Part shown: positions 55,826 to 64,000 of the stretch, piece after piece
How the letters are laid out: each line of letters opens with the position of its first letter
Numbering within the stretch: position 1 is the stretch's first letter
Assembly: GCF_001499995.1 (NCBI RefSeq)
Contig: NZ_LQIU01000012.1
Coordinates: 186,001 to 250,000 of the forward strand
Origin: Mycobacterium sp. IS-1496
Lineage (GTDB): Bacteria > Actinomycetota > Actinomycetes > Mycobacteriales > Mycobacteriaceae
Direction: 5' to 3'
DNA length: 64,000 nt
The notes under the pieces: generated by a model
What the model saw: only the letters and a program-made list of their open reading frames with translations
Databases searched by the model: none
What the model was told of the DNA's origin: nothing
Translations under genes and position numbers: made by a program

Positions 55826-57150
55826 AGCTTCGGCAGATCCTCGGCGTAGAGCCATCCGTCCCACAGCGGGCGTAGTGACTCGTCGGCGTAATTGGCCGCC
55901 AGACCGGTGAAGTCATCGGTGAACGCGGTGCTGTGCCGGTGCCGCGCCGTCCAGTCCCGCAGCAACGCGAAGAACTTGTCGTCGCCGATGCGTGTGCGCA
56001 GGACGTGCAGGGTCAGCGCACCGCGCTTGTACACCCGGTCGTCGAACATGTCCTTCGGGCCGGGGTCGGACAGCAGCAGATCCTGCGGCAGCTCGGCCAA
56101 CCGCGCGTGGTAGTGGCGCGCCCAGTCGTCGGCGCTGCGGCCACCGGAGTTCTCCGACCACAGCCACTCCGCGTAGCACGCGAACCCCTCGTGCAGCCAG
56201 ATGTCGCGCCAGCGCCGCACGGTGACCGAGTTGCCGAACCACTGGTGGGCCAGTTCGTGGGCGATCAACCGCTCGGCTCTGCGCGTGCCGTTGCAGTGAT
56301 TGGCCCCGAAGATCGAGATGCCCTGCGCCTCGAGCGGGATCTCGAGGTCGTCGTCGGTCACCACCACGGTGTAGCCGCTCGCCAGCGGATACGGTCCGAA
56401 GAGTTTCTCGAACAGCTTCATCATCTGCGGTTGACGGCCGAAGTCGTGGTCGAAGTTACGGCGCAGACGGGCCGGCAGGGCCGCCTGCATGGCCACCGGT
56501 GATTTCGCCAGCTTGTGCAGGTCGTACATGCCGATCTGCAGGGTGATCAGATACGTCGACGTCGGTTCGGCCTGCTCGTAGGTCCACACCGTGTGGCCCG
56601 CCCTGGCGCGGCGGGACACCAACTCGCCGTTGGCGATCGCGCGGTACGGGCTGTCGGTGCTGATCTGGATGCGGTAGCTGGCCTTCGAGCTCGGATGGTC
56701 GTCGCACGGGAACCACGAGGATGCGCCGTTGGGTTGACCCGCGACCAGCGCCCCGTTCGTCAGCTCCTCGAATCCGACGTCCCCCCAGAGGGTTTCGATC
56801 GGTTCGGGGGTGCCGCCGTAGCGGACCTCCACGACCAGCGCCGCGCCGGCGGGCAGCGCCGAGGACAACTCGACCCGTAACTTGTTGTGCGCGCAGGAGA
56901 ACCGGGCCGGCCGGCGGCCGTTGACCGCCACCTTCGTCACCCGAAGCGTGTCGGCGAGGTCGAGGGTGAAGGTGCGCAGCGCGGCCAGGGTGACGGCGGT
57001 GATCGTCGCCGTGCCCGAAAGCCGGTTGATCGCGACCTTGTACTCCAGGTCGAGTTCGTACCGCGACACCCGGTACCCGAAGTTGCCCGTTTCAGGCAGG
57101 TAGGGGTCGATGACGGCCGGGGTGTTCTTCGCCTTCTTCGAACGCGTCAC
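55822..57150 (-). CDS. M1-family zinc aminopeptidase
   Basis: A 442-residue M1 metallopeptidase, shorter than the classic 850-residue PepN and probably lacking its C-terminal helical domain. The zinc site is HELAHQWFGN with the second glutamate in WLHEGFACYAEWL (HExxH-18-E). 'DDRVYKRGALTLHVLR' carries the transition-state tyrosine. The usual GxMEN motif is replaced by LEAQGISIF, whose glutamate may still bind the free amino end. No signal peptide is seen. It is coupled by GTGA to the Pls-like gene upstream and to the flippase-like gene downstream. A role in trimming or degrading the synthetase product is inferred. Confidence 0.88.
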   Translation of the reverse strand: MTRSKKAKNTPAVIDPYLPETGNFGYRVSRYELDLEYKVAINRLSGTATITAVTLAALRTFTLDLADTLRVTKVAVNGRRPARFSCAHNKLRVELSSALPAGAALVVEVRYGGTPEPIETLWGDVGFEELTNGALVAGQPNGASSWFPCDDHPSSKASYRIQISTDSPYRAIANGELVSRRARAGHTVWTYEQAEPTSTYLITLQIGMYDLHKLAKSPVAMQAALPARLRRNFDHDFGRQPQMMKLFEKLFGPYPLASGYTVVVTDDDLEIPLEAQGISIFGANHCNGTRRAERLIAHELAHQWFGNSVTVRRWRDIWLHEGFACYAEWLWSENSGGRSADDWARHYHARLAELPQDLLLSDPGPKDMFDDRVYKRGALTLHVLRTRIGDDKFFALLRDWTARHRHSTAFTDDFTGLAANYADESLRPLWDGWLYAEDLPKL

Positions 57151-60100
57151 GCGGCGGAGCCCTCGGGGTCGCGGGCGGGTTTCCTCTTCTTGGCGGCGGC
57201 CTCGCCGCGCTTCTTGCGCAACGGATTCCACGGTTTGATCGGATTGCCCTGCCAGCGCGTCGAGGCGGGCACCTCGTCACCGCGCATCACCAGCGAGCCC
57301 GGCCCCACCGTCGCCCCGGCGCCCACGCGCGCCGCGGGCAGGGCCACACAGTGCGGTCCGAGCGTGGCCCCGTCCTCGAGGACGACGGTGTCCATCCGCA
57401 TGATGCGGTCGTGGAACAGGTGCGTCTGCACGACGCACCCGCGGTTGACGGTGGCGCCCGCGCCCAGCGTGACCAGATCGGCCTCCGGCAGCCAGTAGGT
57501 CTCGCACCAGACGCCGGGACCGATCGTCGCGCCGAGGCCGCGCAGCCAGACGTTCATCACCGGTGTGCCGCTGGCGGCCCGGGCGAACCACGGCGCGGCC
57601 ACCGTCTCGACGAACGTGTCCGACACCTCGTTACGCCACACGAACGACGACCACAGCGGGTGTTCGATCGCCTCGATCCGTCCGATCACCACCCGCTTGG
57701 CCAGTACCGCGACAGAGCCGGCCACCGCGCCCGCGACCAGCAGGACCACCCCGCCGAGCAACGCCGCCCACAGGTAGCCCAGGTGTCCGGCCAACGCCTG
57801 CAACGACAACAGAACCCCGATCCCGATCGCGAACGTCACGATGACCGGGATGAGCCGGCACATCTCGACCGCGCCGCGCATCGCCTTGAGCCGCGCGGTG
57901 GGATGGAAGGTGCGCAGCGCGTCGGCGGCGGTGGGTTTACGACGCAACCGGACCGGCGGGCTGCCCAGCCACGACGACCCGGCCTTCGCCTTGCGCGGGG
58001 TGGCCGACAGCACCGCCACCAGACCGTCGTCGGGGACCTTGCGGCCGGGCTGGGTGATGCCCGAGTTGCCGAGGAAGGCGCGCCTGCCGACGGTGGCCTT
58101 CGCGACGTGGATCCAGCCGCCGCCCAGTTCGTAGGACGCGACCATGGTGTCGTCGGCGAGGAAGGCGCCGTCCTCCACGACGGTGAACTTCGGCGTGAAC
58201 AGTGCCGTCGAGATCTCGGTGCCGTCACCGACCTGAGCGCCCAGCACTCGCAGCCACCACGGTGTCAACAGGCTGGCGTACAGCGGGAACAGATACGTGC
58301 GGGCGGCGTCGAGCAGGCGTTCGGTGGCCCACAACTGCCAGCCGATCCGGCTACGCACAGGGTGGTAGCCCTCCCGCAGTCCGAGCGACAGCAGCCGCAC
58401 CCCGGCCACGGTGAACACGGCGTACAGGAGCACCGCGACCACCGTGGCGACCGGCGTCCACAGCAGCGCCGGGAGGATCGCGTCGGCCACCGACGCGGTG
58501 TCCCGGACGCCCCAGCCGATCACCGCCAGCCCGGCCGCGAGGGCGAGCAGCGGCAGGCCGGCCAGCAGCAGCGACGTCACCCCGTACACCGCGACCCACA
58601 GCGGGGCGCGCGGTGGGCGGTGGCCCGGCCACGGGTGCCGCGCCTTCCCGGACTTCGCGGCCGGCGAACCCGTCCAGTACTGGCCATTCTTGACCCTGCC
58701 CACGACCGCCGACCCGGCGGCCACGTCGGCGTTCTTGCCGACCACCGCACCGGGCAGCAGTGTGCTGCGCGCGCCGATGGTCGCGTCGTTGCCGATGGTG
58801 ATGTGCCCGACGTGGAACTGGTCGCCGTCGATCCAGTGCCCGGACAGGTCGACCTCGGGTTCGACCGACGAGCGGTGCCCGATCTTGAGCATGCCCGTCA
58901 CCGGCGGTGCGGAATGCAGGTCGACTTCCTTGCCGACCGAGTTGCCCAGTGCGCGAGCGTAATACACCATCCACGGCGCACCCGCGAGGTTCTCGGCGCC
59001 GCTGGCCGCGGCGAGCCGTTCGGCCAGCCACACCCGCAGATGAACCGCACCGCCGCGGCGGTAGGTTCCCGGCTGCAGGGTGCCGAGCAACATGCGTGCG
59101 AACAGCACCGCGATACCCATCCGCCCGACGGGGGAGACGAACAACACGAAACCGGCCAGCACCACCCACCAGTTCAGCGGCGCCGCCCACGACACCAGCG
59201 AGAGTTCGGCGGCGACGTTGTTGAGCAGCGCCAGCCACACCACCCACTGCAGAGCGGTCAGCGTGGCCAGCGGCAGCGTCAGCGCCACCTGCGCGGCCTG
59301 GGTCAGCCGCGGCGTCGGGGCCACCTCACGCGTCACCACCTGCGGGGGCGGGTCCAGTTCGTCGAGGTATCCGGCCAGCGATCCGAGCCGGGGATGGTCG
59401 TAGAGGTCGGCCACCGTCACCATCGGGTAGCGCCGCCGCAGCGCCACCACCAACTGCGCCGCGGACAGGCTGCCGCCGCCGCAGGCGAAGAAGTCCGCCT
59501 CGGGACCGTCGACCGGGGCGGCCAGCACGTCGCGCCACAGGTCCGCGAGCCAGCCCATCGTGCCGCTCATCGCGGGGGCCTCGTCGTCGGCGCCGGCGAC
59601 CGGCCAGGGCAGCGCGTCGCGGTCGACCTTCCCCGACGTGCGGGTGGGCAGTTCGTCGACCAGCACGAGCCGCGGGACCAGCGCCGCGGGCAGCGCCTCG
59701 GCCAGTGCGGCGCGGGCCGCGGCGAGGTCGAACGACGGATCCGCACTCGCCACGTACCCGACGAGCAAGGGTGTCCCACTGGCGGTCTTGCGCACCGCCG
59801 CGGCGCCGCCGCTCACCCCGGGCAGGTGCACCAGCGCCGAGTCCACCTCGCCGAGTTCGATGCGCCGGCCCCCCACCTTGACCTGGTCGTCGGCGCGGCC
59901 GAGGAAGTACAGGCCCTCGGGCTGCAGGCGCACCAGATCGCCGCTGCGGTAGGCGCGGTCCCAACCCAGCGTCGGCATCGGCGCGTACTTCTCGGCGTCC
60001 TTATCCGGGTCGAGGTAGCGGGCCAGCCCCACGCCGCCGATGACGAGCTCGCCGACTTCGCCGTCGGCGACCGGCACACCGTCCTTGTCGACGACCGCCA

Positions 60101-61079
60101 GATCCCAGCCGGCAAGCGGCAGCCCGATGCTCACCGGGCTGCGTCCGTCCAGGCGGGCGGCGCACGCCACCACCGTCGCCTCGGTCGGACCGTAGGTGTT
60201 CCACACCTCCCGGCCGTCGACCGCCAGACGCTCGGCGAGTTCGGGCGGGCAGGCCTCACCGCCGAAGATCAGCAGCCGCACCGCTTCGAGGGCTTCGGCC
60301 GGCCACAGCGCGGCGAGCGTCGGCACCGTCGAGACCACGGTGATGTCGCGGGACACCAGCCACGGGCCCAGGTCCATGCCGCTGCGCACCAGCGATCGCG
60401 GTGCGGGCACCAGACAGGCGCCGTGCCGCCACGCCAGCCACATCTCCTCACACGACGCGTCGAACGCCACCGAGAGCCCGGCCAGCACCCGGTCACCCGG
60501 GCCCAGCGGGTTGTCGGTGACGAACATCTTGGCTTCGGCGTCGACGAAGGCGGCGGCGCTGCGGTGGGTGACGGCCACGCCCTTCGGGACGCCGGTGGAT
60601 CCGGAGGTGAAGATGATCCACGCGTCGTCGCGGCTCAGCGGGGCGACCGCACGCCACCCGCGCGACGACCCGGGGCCGCGGACCAGCCCGCGTTCGGTGA
60701 TGACGGCGACGACGTTGGCCTCGCTGAAGACCAGGTGTGCGCGCTCGTCGGGATCGTCGGCGTCGACGGGGACGTAGGCGGCGCCCGCGGCCAGGGTGGA
60801 CAGGATCGCGACGTACAGCGCGTAGGAGCCCGACGGCATCCGGATGCCGATGCGGTCACCCCGCCCGATACCGCGGGCGGCCAGCCACTCGACGCTGTCC
60901 TCGATGTCGGCGATCAGCTCCGCGTAGGTCAGCTGGACCGTGCCGTCGTCGATGGCGGGAGCGTCGGGATGACGGGCGGCCGTCTCGTGGAGGATGTCGA
61001 CGAGGGTGCGTGGCGCGGCGGCGAACGTGGACTGAAGGTACTGATGGGGGAGGCCGGCGCCGGGAACCGCTGCTGTCAC
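57147..61079 (-). CDS. Pls-type membrane non-ribosomal peptide synthetase
   Basis: About 1310 residues in the order A, PCP, membrane, tandem C-terminal domains. The adenylation domain (residues 25-520) has TSGSTGVPKGV, FDASCEEMW, NTYGPTEATV, YRSGDL and TRTSGKVDRDALP. The carrier domain has the phosphopantetheine serine in FACGGGSLSAAQ. Six helices follow, alternating with three hexapeptide-repeat-like domains ('HITIGNDATIGARSTLLPGA', 'ATVGRRAFLGNSG', 'LGAGATVNRGCVVQ'). This is the layout of epsilon-poly-lysine synthetase. The pocket residues align as D-A-E-S-I-G-T-V-V-K, a lysine-like code. The GTG at 61079 follows TACTTT by six bases; an ATG at 61148 is the alternative. Confidence 0.88.
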   Translation of the reverse strand: MTAAVPGAGLPHQYLQSTFAAAPRTLVDILHETAARHPDAPAIDDGTVQLTYAELIADIEDSVEWLAARGIGRGDRIGIRMPSGSYALYVAILSTLAAGAAYVPVDADDPDERAHLVFSEANVVAVITERGLVRGPGSSRGWRAVAPLSRDDAWIIFTSGSTGVPKGVAVTHRSAAAFVDAEAKMFVTDNPLGPGDRVLAGLSVAFDASCEEMWLAWRHGACLVPAPRSLVRSGMDLGPWLVSRDITVVSTVPTLAALWPAEALEAVRLLIFGGEACPPELAERLAVDGREVWNTYGPTEATVVACAARLDGRSPVSIGLPLAGWDLAVVDKDGVPVADGEVGELVIGGVGLARYLDPDKDAEKYAPMPTLGWDRAYRSGDLVRLQPEGLYFLGRADDQVKVGGRRIELGEVDSALVHLPGVSGGAAAVRKTASGTPLLVGYVASADPSFDLAAARAALAEALPAALVPRLVLVDELPTRTSGKVDRDALPWPVAGADDEAPAMSGTMGWLADLWRDVLAAPVDGPEADFFACGGGSLSAAQLVVALRRRYPMVTVADLYDHPRLGSLAGYLDELDPPPQVVTREVAPTPRLTQAAQVALTLPLATLTALQWVVWLALLNNVAAELSLVSWAAPLNWWVVLAGFVLFVSPVGRMGIAVLFARMLLGTLQPGTYRRGGAVHLRVWLAERLAAASGAENLAGAPWMVYYARALGNSVGKEVDLHSAPPVTGMLKIGHRSSVEPEVDLSGHWIDGDQFHVGHITIGNDATIGARSTLLPGAVVGKNADVAAGSAVVGRVKNGQYWTGSPAAKSGKARHPWPGHRPPRAPLWVAVYGVTSLLLAGLPLLALAAGLAVIGWGVRDTASVADAILPALLWTPVATVVAVLLYAVFTVAGVRLLSLGLREGYHPVRSRIGWQLWATERLLDAARTYLFPLYASLLTPWWLRVLGAQVGDGTEISTALFTPKFTVVEDGAFLADDTMVASYELGGGWIHVAKATVGRRAFLGNSGITQPGRKVPDDGLVAVLSATPRKAKAGSSWLGSPPVRLRRKPTAADALRTFHPTARLKAMRGAVEMCRLIPVIVTFAIGIGVLLSLQALAGHLGYLWAALLGGVVLLVAGAVAGSVAVLAKRVVIGRIEAIEHPLWSSFVWRNEVSDTFVETVAAPWFARAASGTPVMNVWLRGLGATIGPGVWCETYWLPEADLVTLGAGATVNRGCVVQTHLFHDRIMRMDTVVLEDGATLGPHCVALPAARVGAGATVGPGSLVMRGDEVPASTRWQGNPIKPWNPLRKKRGEAAAKKRKPARDPEGSAA

Positions 61080-61224
61080 CACCTCAAAGTACTCAGCGGC
61101 CCGCCCGACGGGCCGCACGGCGCGAGCGGTGTGTGGTGACAATTGCATCAAGGCGGGTACCCCCCGCGCAGAACAGCTTTATCGGACCCCGATTGGCCTG
61201 TCCGGCGCCGGCCGGGCACAATCG

Positions 61225-61336
61225 CCTCCGGAGGGGAGTATTCCTTCGCCGCGGTGTCGTCACTACGTCGTCCATCATCGGTCGACCGGTGCTGCGGGCC
61301 GACGCGTCGAGCGTCGGCGGAAGAGACCTCCGGCGT
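61225..61336 (+). ncRNA. yybP-ykoY manganese riboswitch upstream of terC
   Basis: The family core GGGGAGTA (61233-61240) opens the aptamer and GAAGAGACCTCC (61320-61331) closes it. The outer stem CCGGAGG (61228-61234) pairs with CCTCCGG (61327-61333). The same heptamer CCGGAGG recurs at 61346-61352 as the ribosome site of the terC gene, so the two copies compete for CCTCCGG. Metal-bound folding would free the ribosome site. yybP-ykoY RNAs sense Mn2+ and commonly precede TerC/Alx and Mn exporters. Confidence 0.82.
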
Positions 61337-61360
61337 GTTCGACGACCGGAGGTATATCGA

Positions 61361-62389
61361 GTGAACGTTTCCGCCCTGGAGTGGGGCATCACCATCGCCG
61401 TCACAGTGGCTGTGCTGCTGTTCGACGTGGTGGCCATCGCCCGGCGCCCGCACGAGCCGTCGATGAAGGAATGCTCGATCGCACTGTCGGTCTACGTGTC
61501 GCTGGCCGTCGCGTTCGGGGTCTGGGTGTGGGTGTTCCACGGCGGGGACTACGGGCTGGAGTTCTTCGCCGGCTGGCTGACCGAGTACAGCCTGTCGGTC
61601 GACAACCTGTTCATCTTCATCATCATCATGGCCAGCTTCAACGTGCCCAAGAAGTATCAGCAGGAAGCGCTGATGGTGGGCATCATCCTGGCCCTGATCT
61701 TCCGCGGCATCTTCATCGCGCTCGGCGCGGTGGCGATCAACCAGTTCTCCTGGGTGTTCTACATCTTCGGCCTGTTCCTGGTGTACACCGCGTGGAACCT
61801 GGCCCGCGACACCGACCACGAGGACGACGGCGACAACGCCGTGGTCAAGTTCGCCCGCAACCACCTCACGCTCACCGACAAGTGGGACGGCCTGAAGCTG
61901 TGGATCAAACAGGACGGCAAGCGGCTGATGACGCCGATGTTCCTGGTGATCGTGGCGCTGGGGACCACTGACCTGATCTTCGCGCTGGACTCGATCCCGG
62001 CGATCTTCGGTCTGACGCAGGAACCGTATCTGGTGTTCACCGCCAACGTGTTCGCCCTGATGGGTCTGCGGCAGCTGTTCTTCCTGCTCGGCGGTCTGCT
62101 CAAACGGCTGGTGTACCTGTCGCAGGGCCTGGCGTTCATCCTGCTGTTCATCGGCGTGAAGCTGTTCCTGCACGCGCTGCACGAGAACGAGCTGCCGTTC
62201 ATCAACGGCGGCGAGCACGTGCCGGTGCCGGAGATCCCGACCCTGCTCAGCCTGGGCGTCATCGTCGTCACCCTCGTCATCACGACGGTCCTGAGCCTGA
62301 TGAAGACGCGGGGTAAGAGCACCGACGAGATCAGCGAGGTGCGGGACGAGATCGAGGACGACGGCAAGAAGTCCTTCGACTCCCACTGA
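61361..62389 (+). CDS. TerC-family membrane protein, probable Mn exporter or homeostasis factor
   Basis: A 342-residue integral membrane protein with about nine helices. TerC hallmarks are 'LSVDNLFIFIIIMASFNVP' (acidic Asp-Asn in the first metal-binding helix) and 'ALGTTDLIFALDSIPAIFG' (second Asp-containing helix). A charged loop (RDTDHEDDGDN) lies between halves. TerC/Alx proteins export manganese or load metal onto exoenzymes. The GTG at 61361 follows GGAGG by eight bases, and that ribosome site is the output of the upstream Mn riboswitch. It is divergent from the Pls-like gene. Confidence 0.92.
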   Translation: MNVSALEWGITIAVTVAVLLFDVVAIARRPHEPSMKECSIALSVYVSLAVAFGVWVWVFHGGDYGLEFFAGWLTEYSLSVDNLFIFIIIMASFNVPKKYQQEALMVGIILALIFRGIFIALGAVAINQFSWVFYIFGLFLVYTAWNLARDTDHEDDGDNAVVKFARNHLTLTDKWDGLKLWIKQDGKRLMTPMFLVIVALGTTDLIFALDSIPAIFGLTQEPYLVFTANVFALMGLRQLFFLLGGLLKRLVYLSQGLAFILLFIGVKLFLHALHENELPFINGGEHVPVPEIPTLLSLGVIVVTLVITTVLSLMKTRGKSTDEISEVRDEIEDDGKKSFDSH

Positions 62390-62434
62390 TCCCAACCGTC
62401 GACGCCCCGTCGGTGGCCGCCTAGCGTCTCGTCC

Positions 62435-62836
62435 GTGCGGCTATTCGTGGCGGATCGTGGTGAATGGGACGAGTTGACCGACGGCGACCGGGATGCGGTC
62501 CGGGTGAGCGCACCCGACCTGCAGCAGGCCCGTCGGGCCCGCGCCCGGATCCGGGCCGGGGCGAACGACGTCGCGGTGATCCTCGACGTGACGGTCGCGG
62601 TGGGCGCCGACTTCCGCTCGGCGCGCTCGGCGTTCCGCCCGGACAGCGACGACGACGGCACCGTGCGCTACGCCGGCACGCTCGACGGCCTCGCCGGCCT
62701 GATCGCCGACATCGAGATGGCCGACGTCGCCGACGGCGTCACCCTGCTCGCCGCCGGTTCGCCCCAGGACGTGCGCGCCCTGGGCCGCGACGTCCTGGCC
62801 CGACTGGCGTTGCGGGGTCAACCGCAGGCCTCGTAA
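62435..62836 (+). CDS. Small protein resembling an LLM-monooxygenase C-terminal piece
   Basis: A 133-residue soluble protein. 'DVAVILDVTVAVGADFRSARSAF' and 'YAGTLDGLAGLIADIEMADVADGVTLL' resemble the C-terminal part of flavin-dependent luciferase-like monooxygenases, but the catalytic barrel core is missing. It may be a free-standing derivative or a degenerate gene. TAGCGT seven bases before the GTG indicates a leaderless message and supports that it is expressed. It precedes the aldehyde dehydrogenase, which has its own promoter. Confidence 0.65.
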   Translation: MRLFVADRGEWDELTDGDRDAVRVSAPDLQQARRARARIRAGANDVAVILDVTVAVGADFRSARSAFRPDSDDDGTVRYAGTLDGLAGLIADIEMADVADGVTLLAAGSPQDVRALGRDVLARLALRGQPQAS

Positions 62837-62867
62837 CGCGCTTTGGACAGCCGCCGAACCGTCGGCT

Positions 62868-62873
62868 TAGCGT
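62868..62873 (+). promoter_or_regulatory. -10 box, leaderless promoter of the aldehyde dehydrogenase gene
   Basis: TAGCGT lies six bases before the ATG at 62880. TTGGAC at 62843-62848 is a -35 candidate with a 19-base spacer. Confidence 0.5.
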
Positions 62874-62879
62874 GCAGGC

Positions 62880-64000
62880 ATGACAGCGGCGCCGAAGACC
62901 GAACCGACCGGACGGATGCTCATCGCCGGAGCGGTGGTGCGCGGCGCGGGCGCCGAGATCCGCGGGTTCGACCCGGCCACCGGCACCGAACTGGAACCCG
63001 GGTACCGCTACGGGGACATCTCGAATGTCGACGCCGCCTGCGCGGCGGCCGCCGAGGCGTTCGGGCCGTACCGCAGCACGCCCGCCGGCGCGCGGGCGGA
63101 CTTCCTCGAGGCGATCGCCGACGGGCTCGTCGCGATCACCGACGACGTCGTCGCCCGCGCACACGCCGAATCGGGGCTCCCGCACGCGCGACTGACCAGT
63201 GAACTCGGCCGGACCTGCGGACAGCTGCGGCTCTTCGCCGCCGTGTTGCGCGAAGGCAGCTGGAACGGTGTGCGAATCGACACCGCCCAACCGGATCGGA
63301 CGCCGCTGCCCCGCCCCGACCTGCGCCAGCGCGCGGTACCGCTGGGGCCGGTCGCGGTCTTCGGGGCGAGTAACTTCCCGCTGGCCTTCTCGGTCGCCGG
63401 CGGCGATACCGCGTCCGCGTTGGCCGCGGGTTGCCCGGTTGTGGTCAAGGCACACGACGCGCACCCCGGCACTTCGGAGTTGGCCGGCCGGGTGATCACC
63501 GACGCGGTCGCCGCGGCCGGACTGCCTGCCGGCACGTTCTCGCTGCTCAACCTCACCAAGGAAGCCGCGATCGCGCTGGTCACCGATCCCCGGGTCAAGG
63601 CGGTGGGGTTCACCGGTTCGCGGGCCGGCGGGCTGGCCCTGATCGACGCCGCGGCACGCCGGAGGGAGCCGATACCGGTCTACGCCGAGATGAGCGCGGT
63701 CAATCCCGTGTTCCTGCTCGACGGCGCGCTGGCCGGCCATGGCGCCGACCTCGGGCGGGCGTTCGTCGGATCGCTCACCCTGGGCTCGGGACAGTTCTGC
63801 ACCAACCCTGGCCTGATCGTCGCGGTGGACGGACCCGGCCTCGACACGTTCGTCGACGCCGCGCGCGAGGCGCTCGGTGAATCGGCCGCGACGGCGATGT
63901 TGACGCCGGGGATCGCGGAGAACTACCGCGCCGGAGTCGAGGCGCTGGCCGGTGAGGCGACGCTGATCGCCCGCGGATCGGCCGACGGCGCCGCGGCCGT
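62880..64000 (+). CDS. Aldehyde dehydrogenase, ketoglutarate-semialdehyde type, N-terminal part
   Basis: The first 373 codons of an NAD(P)+ aldehyde dehydrogenase are seen before the right edge; the full protein is usually about 500-530 residues. 'FGASNFPLAFSVAGGDTASALAAGCPVVVKAH' is the cofactor loop, 'VGFTGSRAGG' precedes the general base, and the glutamate lies in 'VYAEMSAVNPVFLL'. The nucleophile cysteine is in SGQFCTNPGL. The pattern fits the alpha-ketoglutaric semialdehyde/2,5-dioxovalerate dehydrogenase subfamily used in sugar-acid and hydroxyproline breakdown. The C-terminus is outside the window. Confidence 0.88.
   Translation, partial: MTAAPKTEPTGRMLIAGAVVRGAGAEIRGFDPATGTELEPGYRYGDISNVDAACAAAAEAFGPYRSTPAGARADFLEAIADGLVAITDDVVARAHAESGLPHARLTSELGRTCGQLRLFAAVLREGSWNGVRIDTAQPDRTPLPRPDLRQRAVPLGPVAVFGASNFPLAFSVAGGDTASALAAGCPVVVKAHDAHPGTSELAGRVITDAVAAAGLPAGTFSLLNLTKEAAIALVTDPRVKAVGFTGSRAGGLALIDAAARRREPIPVYAEMSAVNPVFLLDGALAGHGADLGRAFVGSLTLGSGQFCTNPGLIVAVDGPGLDTFVDAAREALGESAATAMLTPGIAENYRAGVEALAGEATLIARGSADGAAA

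Noticed and set aside
57351..61139. A 1262-codon open frame on the plus strand opposite the Pls-like gene
   Set aside because: It is the antisense of a real gene in GC-rich DNA. The translation is His/Gln/Arg/Gly-rich, without motifs, while the minus strand has complete NRPS signatures.

Overview
The window is high-GC chromosomal DNA from a mycobacterium, most likely a fast-growing Mycolicibacterium-type species. The evidence is gene content and order. From end to end the genes follow the Mycobacterium tuberculosis Rv3630-Rv3693 block in reverse (moxR2 cluster, cysteine desulfhydrase, ponA2, whiB4, ArsA-like pair, crp, nth, marP, ephE, acs, Ms1 RNA, 6C RNA, tad pilus genes, DECH helicase, cspA, topA, adenylyl cyclase, holB, tRNA-Thr, galE). 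Rv numbers are assigned from memory of family and order, not from a search. The M. tuberculosis PE/PPE and IS insertions of this block are absent, and several genes that M. tuberculosis lacks are present.

Layout. 1-4.5 kb: minus-strand DUF58-MoxR-DUF4350-DUF4129-membrane protein operon. 4.6-10.2 kb: YqeY, an F420-type oxidoreductase, three small or unknown proteins, a HemK-like methylase/CDGSH pair, an iron redox enzyme and TesB. 10.3-12.6 kb: a TetR/CYP136-like P450 pair around a shared palindrome, then tRNA-Pro. 12.8-17.5 kb: ponA2-phosphoesterase-desulfhydrase operon. 17.8-28.8 kb: whiB4, ArsA-like ATPases, crp, nth, a thioredoxin-like protein, a NUDIX hydrolase, marP, ephE and a secreted protease. 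28.8-38.9 kb: acs with a Crp-like site at its start, a degenerate Fic-like protein, Ms1 RNA, a HAD phosphatase, 6C RNA and the complete tad operon. 38.9-48.6 kb: PAS/GAF sensor, helicase, cspA, topA, adenylyl cyclase, holB, tRNA-Thr. 48.6-51.7 kb: a lower-GC accessory pair (lipoprotein plus an EspA/EspE-like type VII effector candidate) next to the tRNA. 51.8-61.1 kb: a membrane protein, galE, and a coupled trio of flippase-like protein, M1 aminopeptidase and a 1310-residue Pls-type non-ribosomal peptide synthetase. 61.2-64 kb: a TerC transporter behind a yybP-ykoY (Mn) riboswitch, a small unknown protein and the start of an aldehyde dehydrogenase.

The genes connect in several ways. cAMP signalling is represented by an adenylyl cyclase, Crp and a Crp-like palindrome four bases before the acs start codon. 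Envelope stress and cell wall work is represented by ponA2, marP, whiB4 and the ArsA-like pair. Two housekeeping regulatory RNAs (Ms1, 6C) lie at their conserved positions on either side of the HAD phosphatase gene. The most unusual system is the Pls-M1-flippase operon, whose adenylation pocket reads as a basic-amino-acid (probably lysine) code. It looks like a synthetase, trimming peptidase and transporter set for an undescribed amino-acid homopolymer or conjugate. Many genes start at 'NTGA' overlaps or 5-8 bases after a TANNNT box (leaderless), which was used to choose starts.
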